From Flavihumibacter profundi (GTDB lineage Bacteria > Bacteroidota > Bacteroidia > Chitinophagales > Chitinophagaceae), in the NCBI RefSeq assembly GCF_020076305.1, contig NZ_JAIQXE010000001.1, forward strand, positions 62,001 through 126,000: a stretch of 64,000 nucleotides of DNA, in the 5' to 3' direction. Made by a program: the position numbers and the translations under genes. Under the pieces are notes generated by a model. That model did not search any database. It was not told where the DNA came from and worked only from the letters and a program-made list of their open reading frames with translations. Shown here piece by piece: positions 45,365-52,514 of the stretch. The number at the start of each line of letters is the position of its first letter. Position 1 is the stretch's first letter.

Positions 45365-45718
45365 TTAATGGGTGCCATCATTTTTGGCAATTTTCCTGAC
45401 TTCCACACTATTTCCTTCTCCCTGTAAGACAGGGCTGCCCTTGGCAAATTCAACTGCTTCTTCCACAGTATCGGCTTTTACAATGATGAATCCACCAATA
45501 GTTTCCCTGGTTTTTCCAAATGGCCTATTGGTTACAACATTATCGTGCCATACCACCCTGGCATCTTCAAAGGGTAAACCTGTACCGCTAACAAATTTAT
45601 TCTGTGCCGCTATAGTGGCAATCCAATCCATAGTTTGTTTCATCCACACTTCAATTTGCTCAGGGGAAGCAACTTTGGAACCGTCTTCGTGCCGGAAAAT
45701 CAGCATAAACTCGTTCAT
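45365..45718 (-). CDS. YCII-related (DGPF) domain protein
   Basis: A 117-residue ferredoxin-like protein of the YCII/DGPF family: EFMLIFRHEDGSKVASPEQIEV at the N-terminus, MDWIATIAAQNKFVSGTGLP, the conserved central VWHDNVVTNRPFGKTRETIGGFIIVKADTVEEAVEFAKGSPVL, and the end GEGNSVEVRKI. The Asp-Gly-Pro-Phe stretch typical of relatives is replaced by NRPFGKT. These proteins are often encoded next to ECF sigma factors, but none is here. Function unknown. Confidence 0.88.
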   Translation of the reverse strand: MNEFMLIFRHEDGSKVASPEQIEVWMKQTMDWIATIAAQNKFVSGTGLPFEDARVVWHDNVVTNRPFGKTRETIGGFIIVKADTVEEAVEFAKGSPVLQGEGNSVEVRKIAKNDGTH

Positions 45719-45971
45719 TGTTTTGATTTTTATTATATAGTTAATAGGTGAACCTTTTAAAATAACAAATGCGTATTCTGGAATTGGTCAATTATTATTT
45801 TAATGCTGCCAGATAAGATGGGATGGTACACCTAAAGGTAGGCCCTGCAGGCAAAAAATCAACATGTAAGACCTGTTATGCTTTCAGGAATGCCGATCAT
45901 TTTTTGCCTGTAACAGGTTAAAAAAAGCAAATTGAAATTTAATGAGCCTAACCGGCAATATTGGATTGTTG
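45719..45971 (-). other. Intergenic region with two interleaved inverted repeats
   Basis: Downstream of the acetyltransferase gene a 12-bp pair (45848-45859 with 45899-45910) and an 8-bp pair (45871-45878 with 45911-45918, extendable by G:U pairs) occur in the order A-B-A'-B'. The second halves are adjacent. That is the arrangement of a pseudoknot in RNA of either strand. A terminator of unusual form, or a structured leader of the following minus-strand gene, is possible. Confidence 0.45.
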
Positions 45972-46436
45972 TCATTTTTCCGGAAGCAGTAACTCTTTTT
46001 CAAAACACACACTGTTGCCAATATTTTTATATTGCCCATAGTTAGGGATAATTGAATAGCCATTTTTCTTGTATAAGGCGATAGCTTCCGGTTGGTTTTT
46101 ACCGGTCTCTAAAATGCATTTTGTATAATTCAGTTCTGCACACCAGTCTTCTAAGTGTTTTAAGATTCTGGATGCAATGCCTTTTCCCCGGAAGGCAGGT
46201 GGTACATACATTCGTTTTACCTCCATAGTACCTGGCGAATATTCCCTGATGGCTCCACAGCCTGCAGGCAGGTCATTATTATAAGCTACTATAACTTGTT
46301 TGATGGCAGCAGTTTTATTGAATTGTGCATAAAATGCATGATCCGCTCCATCCCGGATGGCTAAATCTTCATCCAGTTCAGTTACCAGTTTTTGAAAGTC
46401 ATTATTGCCGGAATTCGTCCGGATATATTGTACCAT
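45972..46436 (-). CDS. GNAT-family N-acetyltransferase
   Basis: A 154-residue soluble acetyltransferase. The acetyl-CoA loop is VPPAFRGKGIASRIL at residues about 77-91, preceded by the strand TMEVKRMYV and followed by ILETGKNQPEAIALYKKNGY, the standard C-terminal motif. It is unusually complete, so the class is secure. Substrate unknown; relatives acetylate amines, amino acids or ribosomal proteins. Monocistronic. Confidence 0.92.
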   Translation of the reverse strand: MVQYIRTNSGNNDFQKLVTELDEDLAIRDGADHAFYAQFNKTAAIKQVIVAYNNDLPAGCGAIREYSPGTMEVKRMYVPPAFRGKGIASRILKHLEDWCAELNYTKCILETGKNQPEAIALYKKNGYSIIPNYGQYKNIGNSVCFEKELLLPEK

Positions 46437-46520
46437 AACAGTTCAACTTATTGTTCTGCTTATTTACCCTTATTAAAATAGTGTAAATTTATTAATACCG
46501 CATTTAAATAAACTACCAGT

Positions 46521-47459
46521 ATGTCCATGATCAATTCGGGGTATGCAGTTAACCCGGCTCAAAAAACTATTATCGTTTTATTTGTGGTTATACTTTTTTC
46601 CTGTTACAACGGGTTGGGCCAAACAGGCCCGGAGACAGGTAAAGTCTTTTCCAAAAGCAATTTAGTTGCCTGGTGCATAGTCCCTTTCGATAGTAAACAC
46701 AGGAATCCGGAAGAACGGGCACAGATGTTGAATAAATTGGGGATTACAAAATTGGCTTATGACTGGCGTGAAGAGCATGTACCTCAATTTGACGAAGAAA
46801 TGGAAGCACTTAAAAAACACCATATAGAACTGCAGGCATTTTGGATGCCCTATGGTCCTGATCCGGTCAGCAATGAACATTACCCCGAAATTTTGGCATT
46901 ACTGAAGCGGCATAAAATTAAAACACAATTGTGGTGGTCATATGGTTCATCTGATGATGCCCTGAAAAACCTTGCACAGGAAGAAAGGGTTCAGCTGATT
47001 GGCGAAATGGTGCTTGATATGGCTGCTGATGCCGAAAAAATTGGCTGTACTGTTGGCCTTTATGGACACGGTGGTTGGTTTGGGGAACCGGAAAACCAAC
47101 TGGCGATTCTGGCATATGTAAAAGCACAGAATGTAGGTATTGTTTATAATTTCAATCATGCAGAGGAACAGGTGGATCGGTTTGTAGCATTCTTTCCAGC
47201 CATAGTGCCGCGCCTGATTGCCTTGAATATAGCCGGACTTAAAAAAGGTCCTCCAGGAAAAGTGGTTGCAGTTGGTGAAGGTGATAGTGAAAAGGAAATG
47301 ATCCGGATCATTGCTGCAAGTGAGTATAGGGGAACTATTGGGATAATTAATGAGGATACAGCCCCCGATGCGGAAGTCGGACTTCAAATGAATATCGATG
47401 GACTGAAAAATATATTAAAGTCCCTGGGTTATACCAAAGCATTGAAATCCTATCAATAA
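46521..47459 (+). CDS. Exported xylose-isomerase-like TIM-barrel protein
   Basis: This 312-residue protein has a hydrophobic N-terminal segment (TIIVLFVVILFSC) with a possible lipobox Cys, so it should be exported. The mature part is a sugar-phosphate isomerase/epimerase (AP-endonuclease 2) fold: NLVAWCIVPFD, KLGITKLAYDWREEHV, LQAFWMPYGP, KIKTQLWWSYGSSD and AEKIGCTVGLYGHGGWFGEP, then NFNHAEEQVDRF and VGEGDSEKEM. Cytoplasmic members use sugar phosphates; an exported form probably acts on free sugars or lactones. Related secreted proteins are widespread in Bacteroidota and uncharacterised. The start may be either of two Met codons. Confidence 0.83.
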   Translation: MSMINSGYAVNPAQKTIIVLFVVILFSCYNGLGQTGPETGKVFSKSNLVAWCIVPFDSKHRNPEERAQMLNKLGITKLAYDWREEHVPQFDEEMEALKKHHIELQAFWMPYGPDPVSNEHYPEILALLKRHKIKTQLWWSYGSSDDALKNLAQEERVQLIGEMVLDMAADAEKIGCTVGLYGHGGWFGEPENQLAILAYVKAQNVGIVYNFNHAEEQVDRFVAFFPAIVPRLIALNIAGLKKGPPGKVVAVGEGDSEKEMIRIIAASEYRGTIGIINEDTAPDAEVGLQMNIDGLKNILKSLGYTKALKSYQ

Positions 47460-47833
47460 TTCCGCCCGTTAAGTTTAGCATATTTCAGCTCATCATCTTC
47501 CAGCCAGAATTCCCAGTTAGGATGCATAATATCATCAGTGGCATGCAGCCACCTTCCCCCATTCAGTGGAAGGATAAATGATTTTAACTGGTTTTTCAGT
47601 TCATTGCTATTGTTCAGAATAGCGTCCTGTTCTGCCCGCAATAAACACAATTCCTCGTGAAGCACGTTAATAGCCAGCATCTCCGCATCAGTATATACTT
47701 TATCAGGATTTTTCATCAGCAGGTGGTTATACTGCGCCGTTTTCGTTTTGATTTCTTTCTCGATGGTACGGACCTGCTGGTCCTGCTCAAAAAGGTCGGT
47801 GACCATTGTTTTCAGGTTGCTCATACCATTCAT
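47453..47833 (-). CDS. Hypothetical coiled-coil cytoplasmic protein
   Basis: A soluble helical protein whose core (MVTDLFEQDQQVRTIEKEIKT, then LLRAEQDAILNNSNELKNQLKSF) is probably a short coiled coil. It is followed by a C-terminal segment with several Trp residues (RWLHATDDIMHPNWEFWLEDDEL). I prefer the Met at 47833 (126 residues) over the one at 47944, since the extra 37 residues are Cys-rich and unlike the rest. Its last seven bases overlap the end of the convergent isomerase-like gene. No family recognised. Confidence 0.55.
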   Translation of the reverse strand: MNGMSNLKTMVTDLFEQDQQVRTIEKEIKTKTAQYNHLLMKNPDKVYTDAEMLAINVLHEELCLLRAEQDAILNNSNELKNQLKSFILPLNGGRWLHATDDIMHPNWEFWLEDDELKYAKLNGRNY

Positions 47834-47997
47834 AACGTAAAAAATTACCTGTTTTGTCTGTTCATGGCAAAAAAAAGAGTAACAAATTTCGTCCCGGGCA
47901 ATTAACCCGGTATCGGCCCGTTTTAGTTGCTGCTGAATGGGCATGTTAAACCTATAAGCAGTTTGGCAGTCCCATTTCCACCAACAAACAGATTCTT

Positions 47998-48936
47998 ATG
48001 CGTTTTAAAATATCAATACCCACCCTGATAGCCCTGCTTGTCATTTTATGCAGTACAGGATGTTCCAAGAACGGTCCGGCACCCGCTGAAAAAGTTTACC
48101 GGTTCAGTGAATCCATCACCGTAGATGGACTAACCCGCACCTATACATTGAACCTTCCCTCCAATTATTATGAGACCGACGGTTTTTACCTGGTCATTGC
48201 CCTGCATGGCGGTGGTGGAAGCGGAACCCAGTTTGAAACAAGTTCGTTATTAACCAATAAAGCAAATGCCGCTAAGTTTATTGTAGTTTACCCTGATGGT
48301 GTGCAGAGCAACGGACTACTGAAAGCGCGTACCTGGAATGCCGGCGGATGTTGTGATTATGCACGGGATAATAATATCAACGATGTAAAATTCATTAGCG
48401 AACTCATTGATACCCTTGTATCGAAATATAAAATTAATCCGAAAAAAGTGTATGCAACAGGCCACTCCAATGGCGGGATGATGTCTTACCGGTTGGCCTG
48501 TGAATTGTCAAATAAAATCGCCGCCATTGCTGTAAATGGCTGTGCCCTGATGGTTACATCGCCCTGTAATCCTTCCCGCCCCGTGCCTATCTTACATATG
48601 CACTCCTACCTGGATGAGAATGTGCCTTACCTGGGTGGAGTGGGTACTGGTCCTTCGAAAGATTATTTTCACCCTGTTGATTCCGGATTGAATGTCTGGT
48701 CTACCATAAATGCCTGCGGTAATAAGGCTGTTGAAGTTGAAGATAATGCAGGGTATACATTAACGCAATGGACTAACTGCAGCAATGCAGTTACCATACA
48801 ATGGTATATGACCAAAGACGGTGGACATGCCTGGCCCGGCGGTTTGCCGGGAAGTGCCAATGGTGATACGCCTTCCACAGCGATCAATGCCGATGACCTG
48901 CTATGGGATTTTTTCCAGCAATACCAGTTACCATAA
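47998..48936 (+). CDS. PHB-depolymerase/feruloyl-esterase-like lipoprotein
   Basis: A 312-residue protein with a lipobox (LCSTGC, Cys22). It has an alpha/beta-hydrolase of the LpqC/ferulic esterase type: ALHGGGGSGTQF oxyanion region, WNAGGCCDYARDNNINDVKF, and the nucleophile elbow GHSNGGMMSY near residue 160. The catalytic His is probably in DGGHAWPGG close to the C-terminus. Substrates of relatives are polyhydroxybutyrate, feruloyl or acetyl xylan esters. It is a single transcription unit near a 601-bp gap. Confidence 0.9.
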   Translation: MRFKISIPTLIALLVILCSTGCSKNGPAPAEKVYRFSESITVDGLTRTYTLNLPSNYYETDGFYLVIALHGGGGSGTQFETSSLLTNKANAAKFIVVYPDGVQSNGLLKARTWNAGGCCDYARDNNINDVKFISELIDTLVSKYKINPKKVYATGHSNGGMMSYRLACELSNKIAAIAVNGCALMVTSPCNPSRPVPILHMHSYLDENVPYLGGVGTGPSKDYFHPVDSGLNVWSTINACGNKAVEVEDNAGYTLTQWTNCSNAVTIQWYMTKDGGHAWPGGLPGSANGDTPSTAINADDLLWDFFQQYQLP

Positions 48937-49537
48937 AAAATGAACGGGTTTGCTAATTGAATTCCCGCCTGGTGCAACTGCCTCCTTGGCAAAAACAGAA
49001 GCCTCAGTAACCTGTCCCTGATCTTCACCTGTTTTCTGTCTGTTCAGCATTTTGTTGATTTTGGGCATAAGGGTAATTTTCTCCATTTACAAGCAAGTAT
49101 CCTGTAATTGTGGCCATTGGATAGATTTTTTGAATAAATAATCAGCTGTGATACCCAATTCCGTGTTTTCGGATGTTCCGGCATTAAAACAGGGGCGGTT
49201 TTTACTCAATTATGCGGTGAAAGGAATTTACAGGGGGTGGTAAAACGCGTTGGCTCAACTGCTGATCCATGTGCCAACCATGTGCCATTCATGTGCCAAC
49301 CATGCTAAAACAGGCCATTTTACGCAGGATTACACATGGATGGCACATGGTTGGCACATGGTTTATAGAATGAATTGCCAGTACCCGATCATTATTCTCC
49401 AACTTTTTTTACATGCAGCAAGGCCTTCAATAAGGATCAACCCCATTGAACATATAAAAATCATTAAAGAGGATGTTGAATGTTGATTAAACACTAATCC
49501 GTAGTACCCAGGTTGCAGGGGAAACCTGCCGGGCAGT
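48937..49537. other. 601-bp intergenic region dominated by an inverted 11-mer array
   Basis: No gene is supported. Open frames in this stretch either cover the repeat array or have unlike composition. The array at 49267-49361 is described separately. A short GCAGG/CCTGC hairpin near 49514-49530 lies after the stop codon of the SGNH hydrolase but lacks a U-run on the minus strand. Confidence 0.55.
49267..49361. repeat. Inverted array of 11-bp units (CCATGTGCCAA)
   Basis: The left side (49267-49304) has three full tandem copies and a partial copy of CCATGTGCCAA with one or two substitutions. The right side (49334-49361) has the reverse complement in about 2.5 copies. Left 49267-49294 and right 49334-49361 match over 28 bases with a single mismatch, which is a G:U pair in one RNA strand. 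The loop is about 39 nt. This could fold into a very stable stem, or bind a dimeric protein repeatedly. Confidence 0.85.
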
Positions 49538-50311
49538 TCAGTCTTTAATAGCTTTTTCAATTCCTTTTACCCAAATCTTTGCCAGTTCTTCCGACCCTTT
49601 TTCATTGGGATGCAGGTAAAATGTGCCGGAATTTCCTTTTTCAGGAATCAGCAGGGCTTCTTTCTTTTTCCTGAAATAATCAAATCCGGATTTTGATCCT
49701 GCGTATACCCGTTGCGGGTAAGCGCTATTGTATTCCCGGACAAGCTCATCCAGTTGGGGATAATATGATTCCAGGCGGTCCAGTCCTTCCTGCAAATACC
49801 GGGCACCATTATGCGTGTTCGGACTATACCAGATAGGATACTGGATAATTATTTTTGCCTGTGGGAATTCATGCAATAAATTATCAATGATAACCTGCAT
49901 GTTCTTTTTATAATCAGCCGGTGAAACGGGTGAACCATTCGGGCCGAAAATGGCACTGTCGTTGGTGCCCAGCATAATTGAAAATACAAGTGTTGCTTCT
50001 GTGTCTTGCGCGAAAGCATTAGCAGAGGCTATTACAAGGGGAAAATCTGTATTGGTTGCCGGCAAAAAATCAAGAGTGGTATGACCGCTGTAACCATTAT
50101 TGGCAATTTGTACCGCCGAGAAGGATTTTTTAGTCCGGAGCAATTTTCCGGCAAATACTGGTGGTGCATCTTTTAATGGATTTAATAGAGCAGAACCTTC
50201 AGTAATACTGTCTCCAAGAAAGACGATATTCACTTTTTTCCTGGTTGTAAGGCTGAAAGAACTTACTGCGAAAAGTAAAAAGACCAACAGGCACTTGATG
50301 GATAGTTTCAT
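49538..50311 (-). CDS. Exported SGNH/GDSL-type esterase
   Basis: Start taken at 50311 (MKLSIKCLLVFLLF), which yields a signal peptide ending SSFS; an upstream Met adds 22 unlikely residues. The blocks of the SGNH family are present: Ser in FLGDSITEG (block I), Gly in NNGYSGHT (II), Asn in MLGTNDS (III), and Asp/His in YLHPNEKGSE (V). About 257 residues. Probable action is deacetylation or esterolysis of a cell-wall or plant polysaccharide in the periplasm. It is convergent with nothing nearby and divergent from the ClC gene. Confidence 0.93.
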   Translation of the reverse strand: MKLSIKCLLVFLLFAVSSFSLTTRKKVNIVFLGDSITEGSALLNPLKDAPPVFAGKLLRTKKSFSAVQIANNGYSGHTTLDFLPATNTDFPLVIASANAFAQDTEATLVFSIMLGTNDSAIFGPNGSPVSPADYKKNMQVIIDNLLHEFPQAKIIIQYPIWYSPNTHNGARYLQEGLDRLESYYPQLDELVREYNSAYPQRVYAGSKSGFDYFRKKKEALLIPEKGNSGTFYLHPNEKGSEELAKIWVKGIEKAIKD

Positions 50312-50468
50312 TATGATTTTTTTATCATCCTTTAGTGGCTGTCCATAGGAGGGAATCCCGGAAAATATTCCTGGCATCTAATATATCCCTTTTTGATAAA
50401 CTGGCTCTTCCCGCTTCTGTCTTTTATTTCCGACTTTGAATTAAAAAGAAGATAGCCAGGGTTGATTC

Positions 50469-50476
50469 TATATTTG
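50469..50476 (+). promoter_or_regulatory. -7 element of the ClC channel gene
   Basis: TATATTTG is an exact match to TAnnTTTG, 19 bp before the start codon. The nearest TTTG upstream is 30 bases away, farther than the usual spacing, so the -33 element is not assigned. Confidence 0.5.
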
Positions 50477-50495
50477 TGCTAATTTTTACAATTGC

Positions 50496-52277
50496 ATGGT
50501 TAAGTCATTTTACAAGCGAATTATAGAGTTTCTGCGAACAAAACTCAGCAGGATGCAGGTGATAATGCTGATTGCTACATTAGTTGGATTCGCTTCCGGT
50601 ATGGTAGCTGTGTTGCTTAAAACCTTAGTCCACTATATCCAGCACTGGATCAAGGAAATACCGGTAAGCCACTATGCATACCTTATGTTTCCTGCAATTG
50701 GCCTTCTGGTCACCGTATTCATAATCCGGCATTTTTATGGAGGACAGCTGGAAAGAGGCATAGCGATGGTCTTAAAAGCCATTGCCCGTAAATATTCTTT
50801 TATTCCGTTGAACCATACCTACAGCCACGTTATAACTAGTTCTATTACAGTGGGGCTTGGAGGGTCTGTCGGACTAGAGGCGCCCATTGTTGCAACAGGT
50901 TCGGCTATTGGTTCCAATATTTCCAGGATCAGCGACCTGAGTTACCAGGAAAGGACTTTGCTGATTGCCTGCGGTGCTGCGGCAGGAATTTCTGCAGTCT
51001 TCAATGCACCCATTGCCGGTGTAATCTTTTCGGTAGAAGTATTATTGGCAGAAACAGTAGTAAGTTATTTTATCCCCCTGATTATTTCTTCTGTTGTAGG
51101 GGTTTTGTGTTCAAAGATTATATTACAGGAAGCTTCCTTATTTAATTTTGTACTGAAACAGACATTTGATTACCGGAATGTTCCATTTTATATACTATTG
51201 GGAATTATAGCAGGATTTATTTCCCTCTACTATGCAAGGGTCTTTAAGCGTACAGAAAACATATTGCATAGCTGGACAATCAATGTATATGTTAAGGCAA
51301 TAATCGGGGGGGCATTCCTGATGGCCATCTATTTTGTTTTCCCTCCACTATTCGGGGAAGGCTATGATAGTGTGAAAACGGTTGCTAATGACACCTTCTC
51401 ACATTTTTCCGATAATACTTCCCTGTTTTCCAGGCTTGGCGACAACTGGGCAATTATTGCCTTTTCAGCTTTGATTGTACTGGTAAAACCTATGGCAGCC
51501 GGCATTACGATCGGCAGTGGTGGCAATGGGGGGAATTTTGCCCCGTCACTGTTTGCAGGCTCTTACCTGGGTTTCTTCTTTTCCAACCTGTTCAACAGTA
51601 CACCCTGGGTTAAAATTCCGGTAGGCAATTTCAGCCTTGTAGGCATGGCCGGCGTATTAAGCGGCGTGATGTATTGTCCATTAACCGCTATTTTCCTGAT
51701 TGCAGAAATTACTAATGGGTACGAATTGTTTATTCCCCTGATGATCGTTTCCTCCATTTCTTTTTTCATCGTTAAATCCTATGAACCGTTTTCTATGGAA
51801 ACGAAGAAACTGGCTATGGAAGGCCAGATTTTCACCCATAAAAAAGAAAAAAATATACTTACATCCATCCAGATCGGGGAAATGTTGCAGGATGAATATG
51901 TTAGCCTCAGGACTGATCAGAAATTAAAAGACCTGGTAGAGGCCATTAAAGGGAGTGAAAAAAACATTTTCGCTGTACTTGATAAACAAGGAAAATTTAC
52001 CGGTATAATTGAATTGAACGATATCAAACAAAAACTATTCCAGCCAGATCAGTTTGAAAAGGTTAATATTCAGTCACTTATGAAAAAACCTGCTGGTATT
52101 TTAAGGTTAAACCAGGATATGCATATGGTAATGGACAAGTTTGACCATACCCAAAGCTGGTACTTACCTGTACTTGACCCTGAGAACAGGTTCGTGGGAT
52201 TTATTTCAAAAACCAAACTCTTTAACAAATACCGGGAAATCCTCTCTTCCCAGGGTGATTTGTACGACCAGGAATAA
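50496..52277 (+). CDS. ClC-family chloride channel/transporter with C-terminal CBS domain pair
   Basis: A 593-residue inner-membrane protein. The three selectivity segments of the ClC family are present: GLGGSVGLEAPI, where the gating Glu is conserved although the usual GREGP has become GSVGLEAP; GAAAGISAVFNAPIAGVIFSVE; and GSGGNGGNFAPSLFAGSYLG. From about residue 455 two CBS motifs follow (ILTSIQIGEMLQDEYVSLRT, VNIQSLMKKPAGILRLNQDM), which may sense nucleotides. It probably exchanges chloride for protons. It is 237 bp upstream of rpoC, in the same direction. Confidence 0.93.
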   Translation: MVKSFYKRIIEFLRTKLSRMQVIMLIATLVGFASGMVAVLLKTLVHYIQHWIKEIPVSHYAYLMFPAIGLLVTVFIIRHFYGGQLERGIAMVLKAIARKYSFIPLNHTYSHVITSSITVGLGGSVGLEAPIVATGSAIGSNISRISDLSYQERTLLIACGAAAGISAVFNAPIAGVIFSVEVLLAETVVSYFIPLIISSVVGVLCSKIILQEASLFNFVLKQTFDYRNVPFYILLGIIAGFISLYYARVFKRTENILHSWTINVYVKAIIGGAFLMAIYFVFPPLFGEGYDSVKTVANDTFSHFSDNTSLFSRLGDNWAIIAFSALIVLVKPMAAGITIGSGGNGGNFAPSLFAGSYLGFFFSNLFNSTPWVKIPVGNFSLVGMAGVLSGVMYCPLTAIFLIAEITNGYELFIPLMIVSSISFFIVKSYEPFSMETKKLAMEGQIFTHKKEKNILTSIQIGEMLQDEYVSLRTDQKLKDLVEAIKGSEKNIFAVLDKQGKFTGIIELNDIKQKLFQPDQFEKVNIQSLMKKPAGILRLNQDMHMVMDKFDHTQSWYLPVLDPENRFVGFISKTKLFNKYREILSSQGDLYDQE

Positions 52278-52346
52278 GTGTTTCGCTTTTAAAATGCGGA
52301 CAAACCATAAATAAGGGTAAAGATGTAGAGTCAACAAGATTTTCCT

Positions 52347-52354
52347 TATCTTTG
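52347..52354 (+). promoter_or_regulatory. Candidate -7 element for rpoC
   Basis: TATCTTTG matches TAnnTTTG exactly, 160 bp before the rpoC start codon, in the 237-bp gap behind the ClC gene. If used, rpoC has a long 5' UTR. The expected -33 position has no TTTG, so support is partial. Confidence 0.4.
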
Positions 52355-52514
52355 CCCACTATTTAAGTTGGGAAAGCTAGCTATATTTCATACAATTAAT
52401 TGATTATCAGCCTGTTTCGTTGATACTTTGACCAGTATTGACGAACAGGAACCTGTATGTTTCAGCGGCTGACAACCCAGATAGGATCCATAAAACACAA
52501 TCTGCAGTATATCT

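Noticed and set aside
49250-49486. Plus-strand open frame of 78 codons over the 11-mer array
   Set aside because: It owes its length to the repeat units; composition is unlike neighbouring proteins and no motif is seen.
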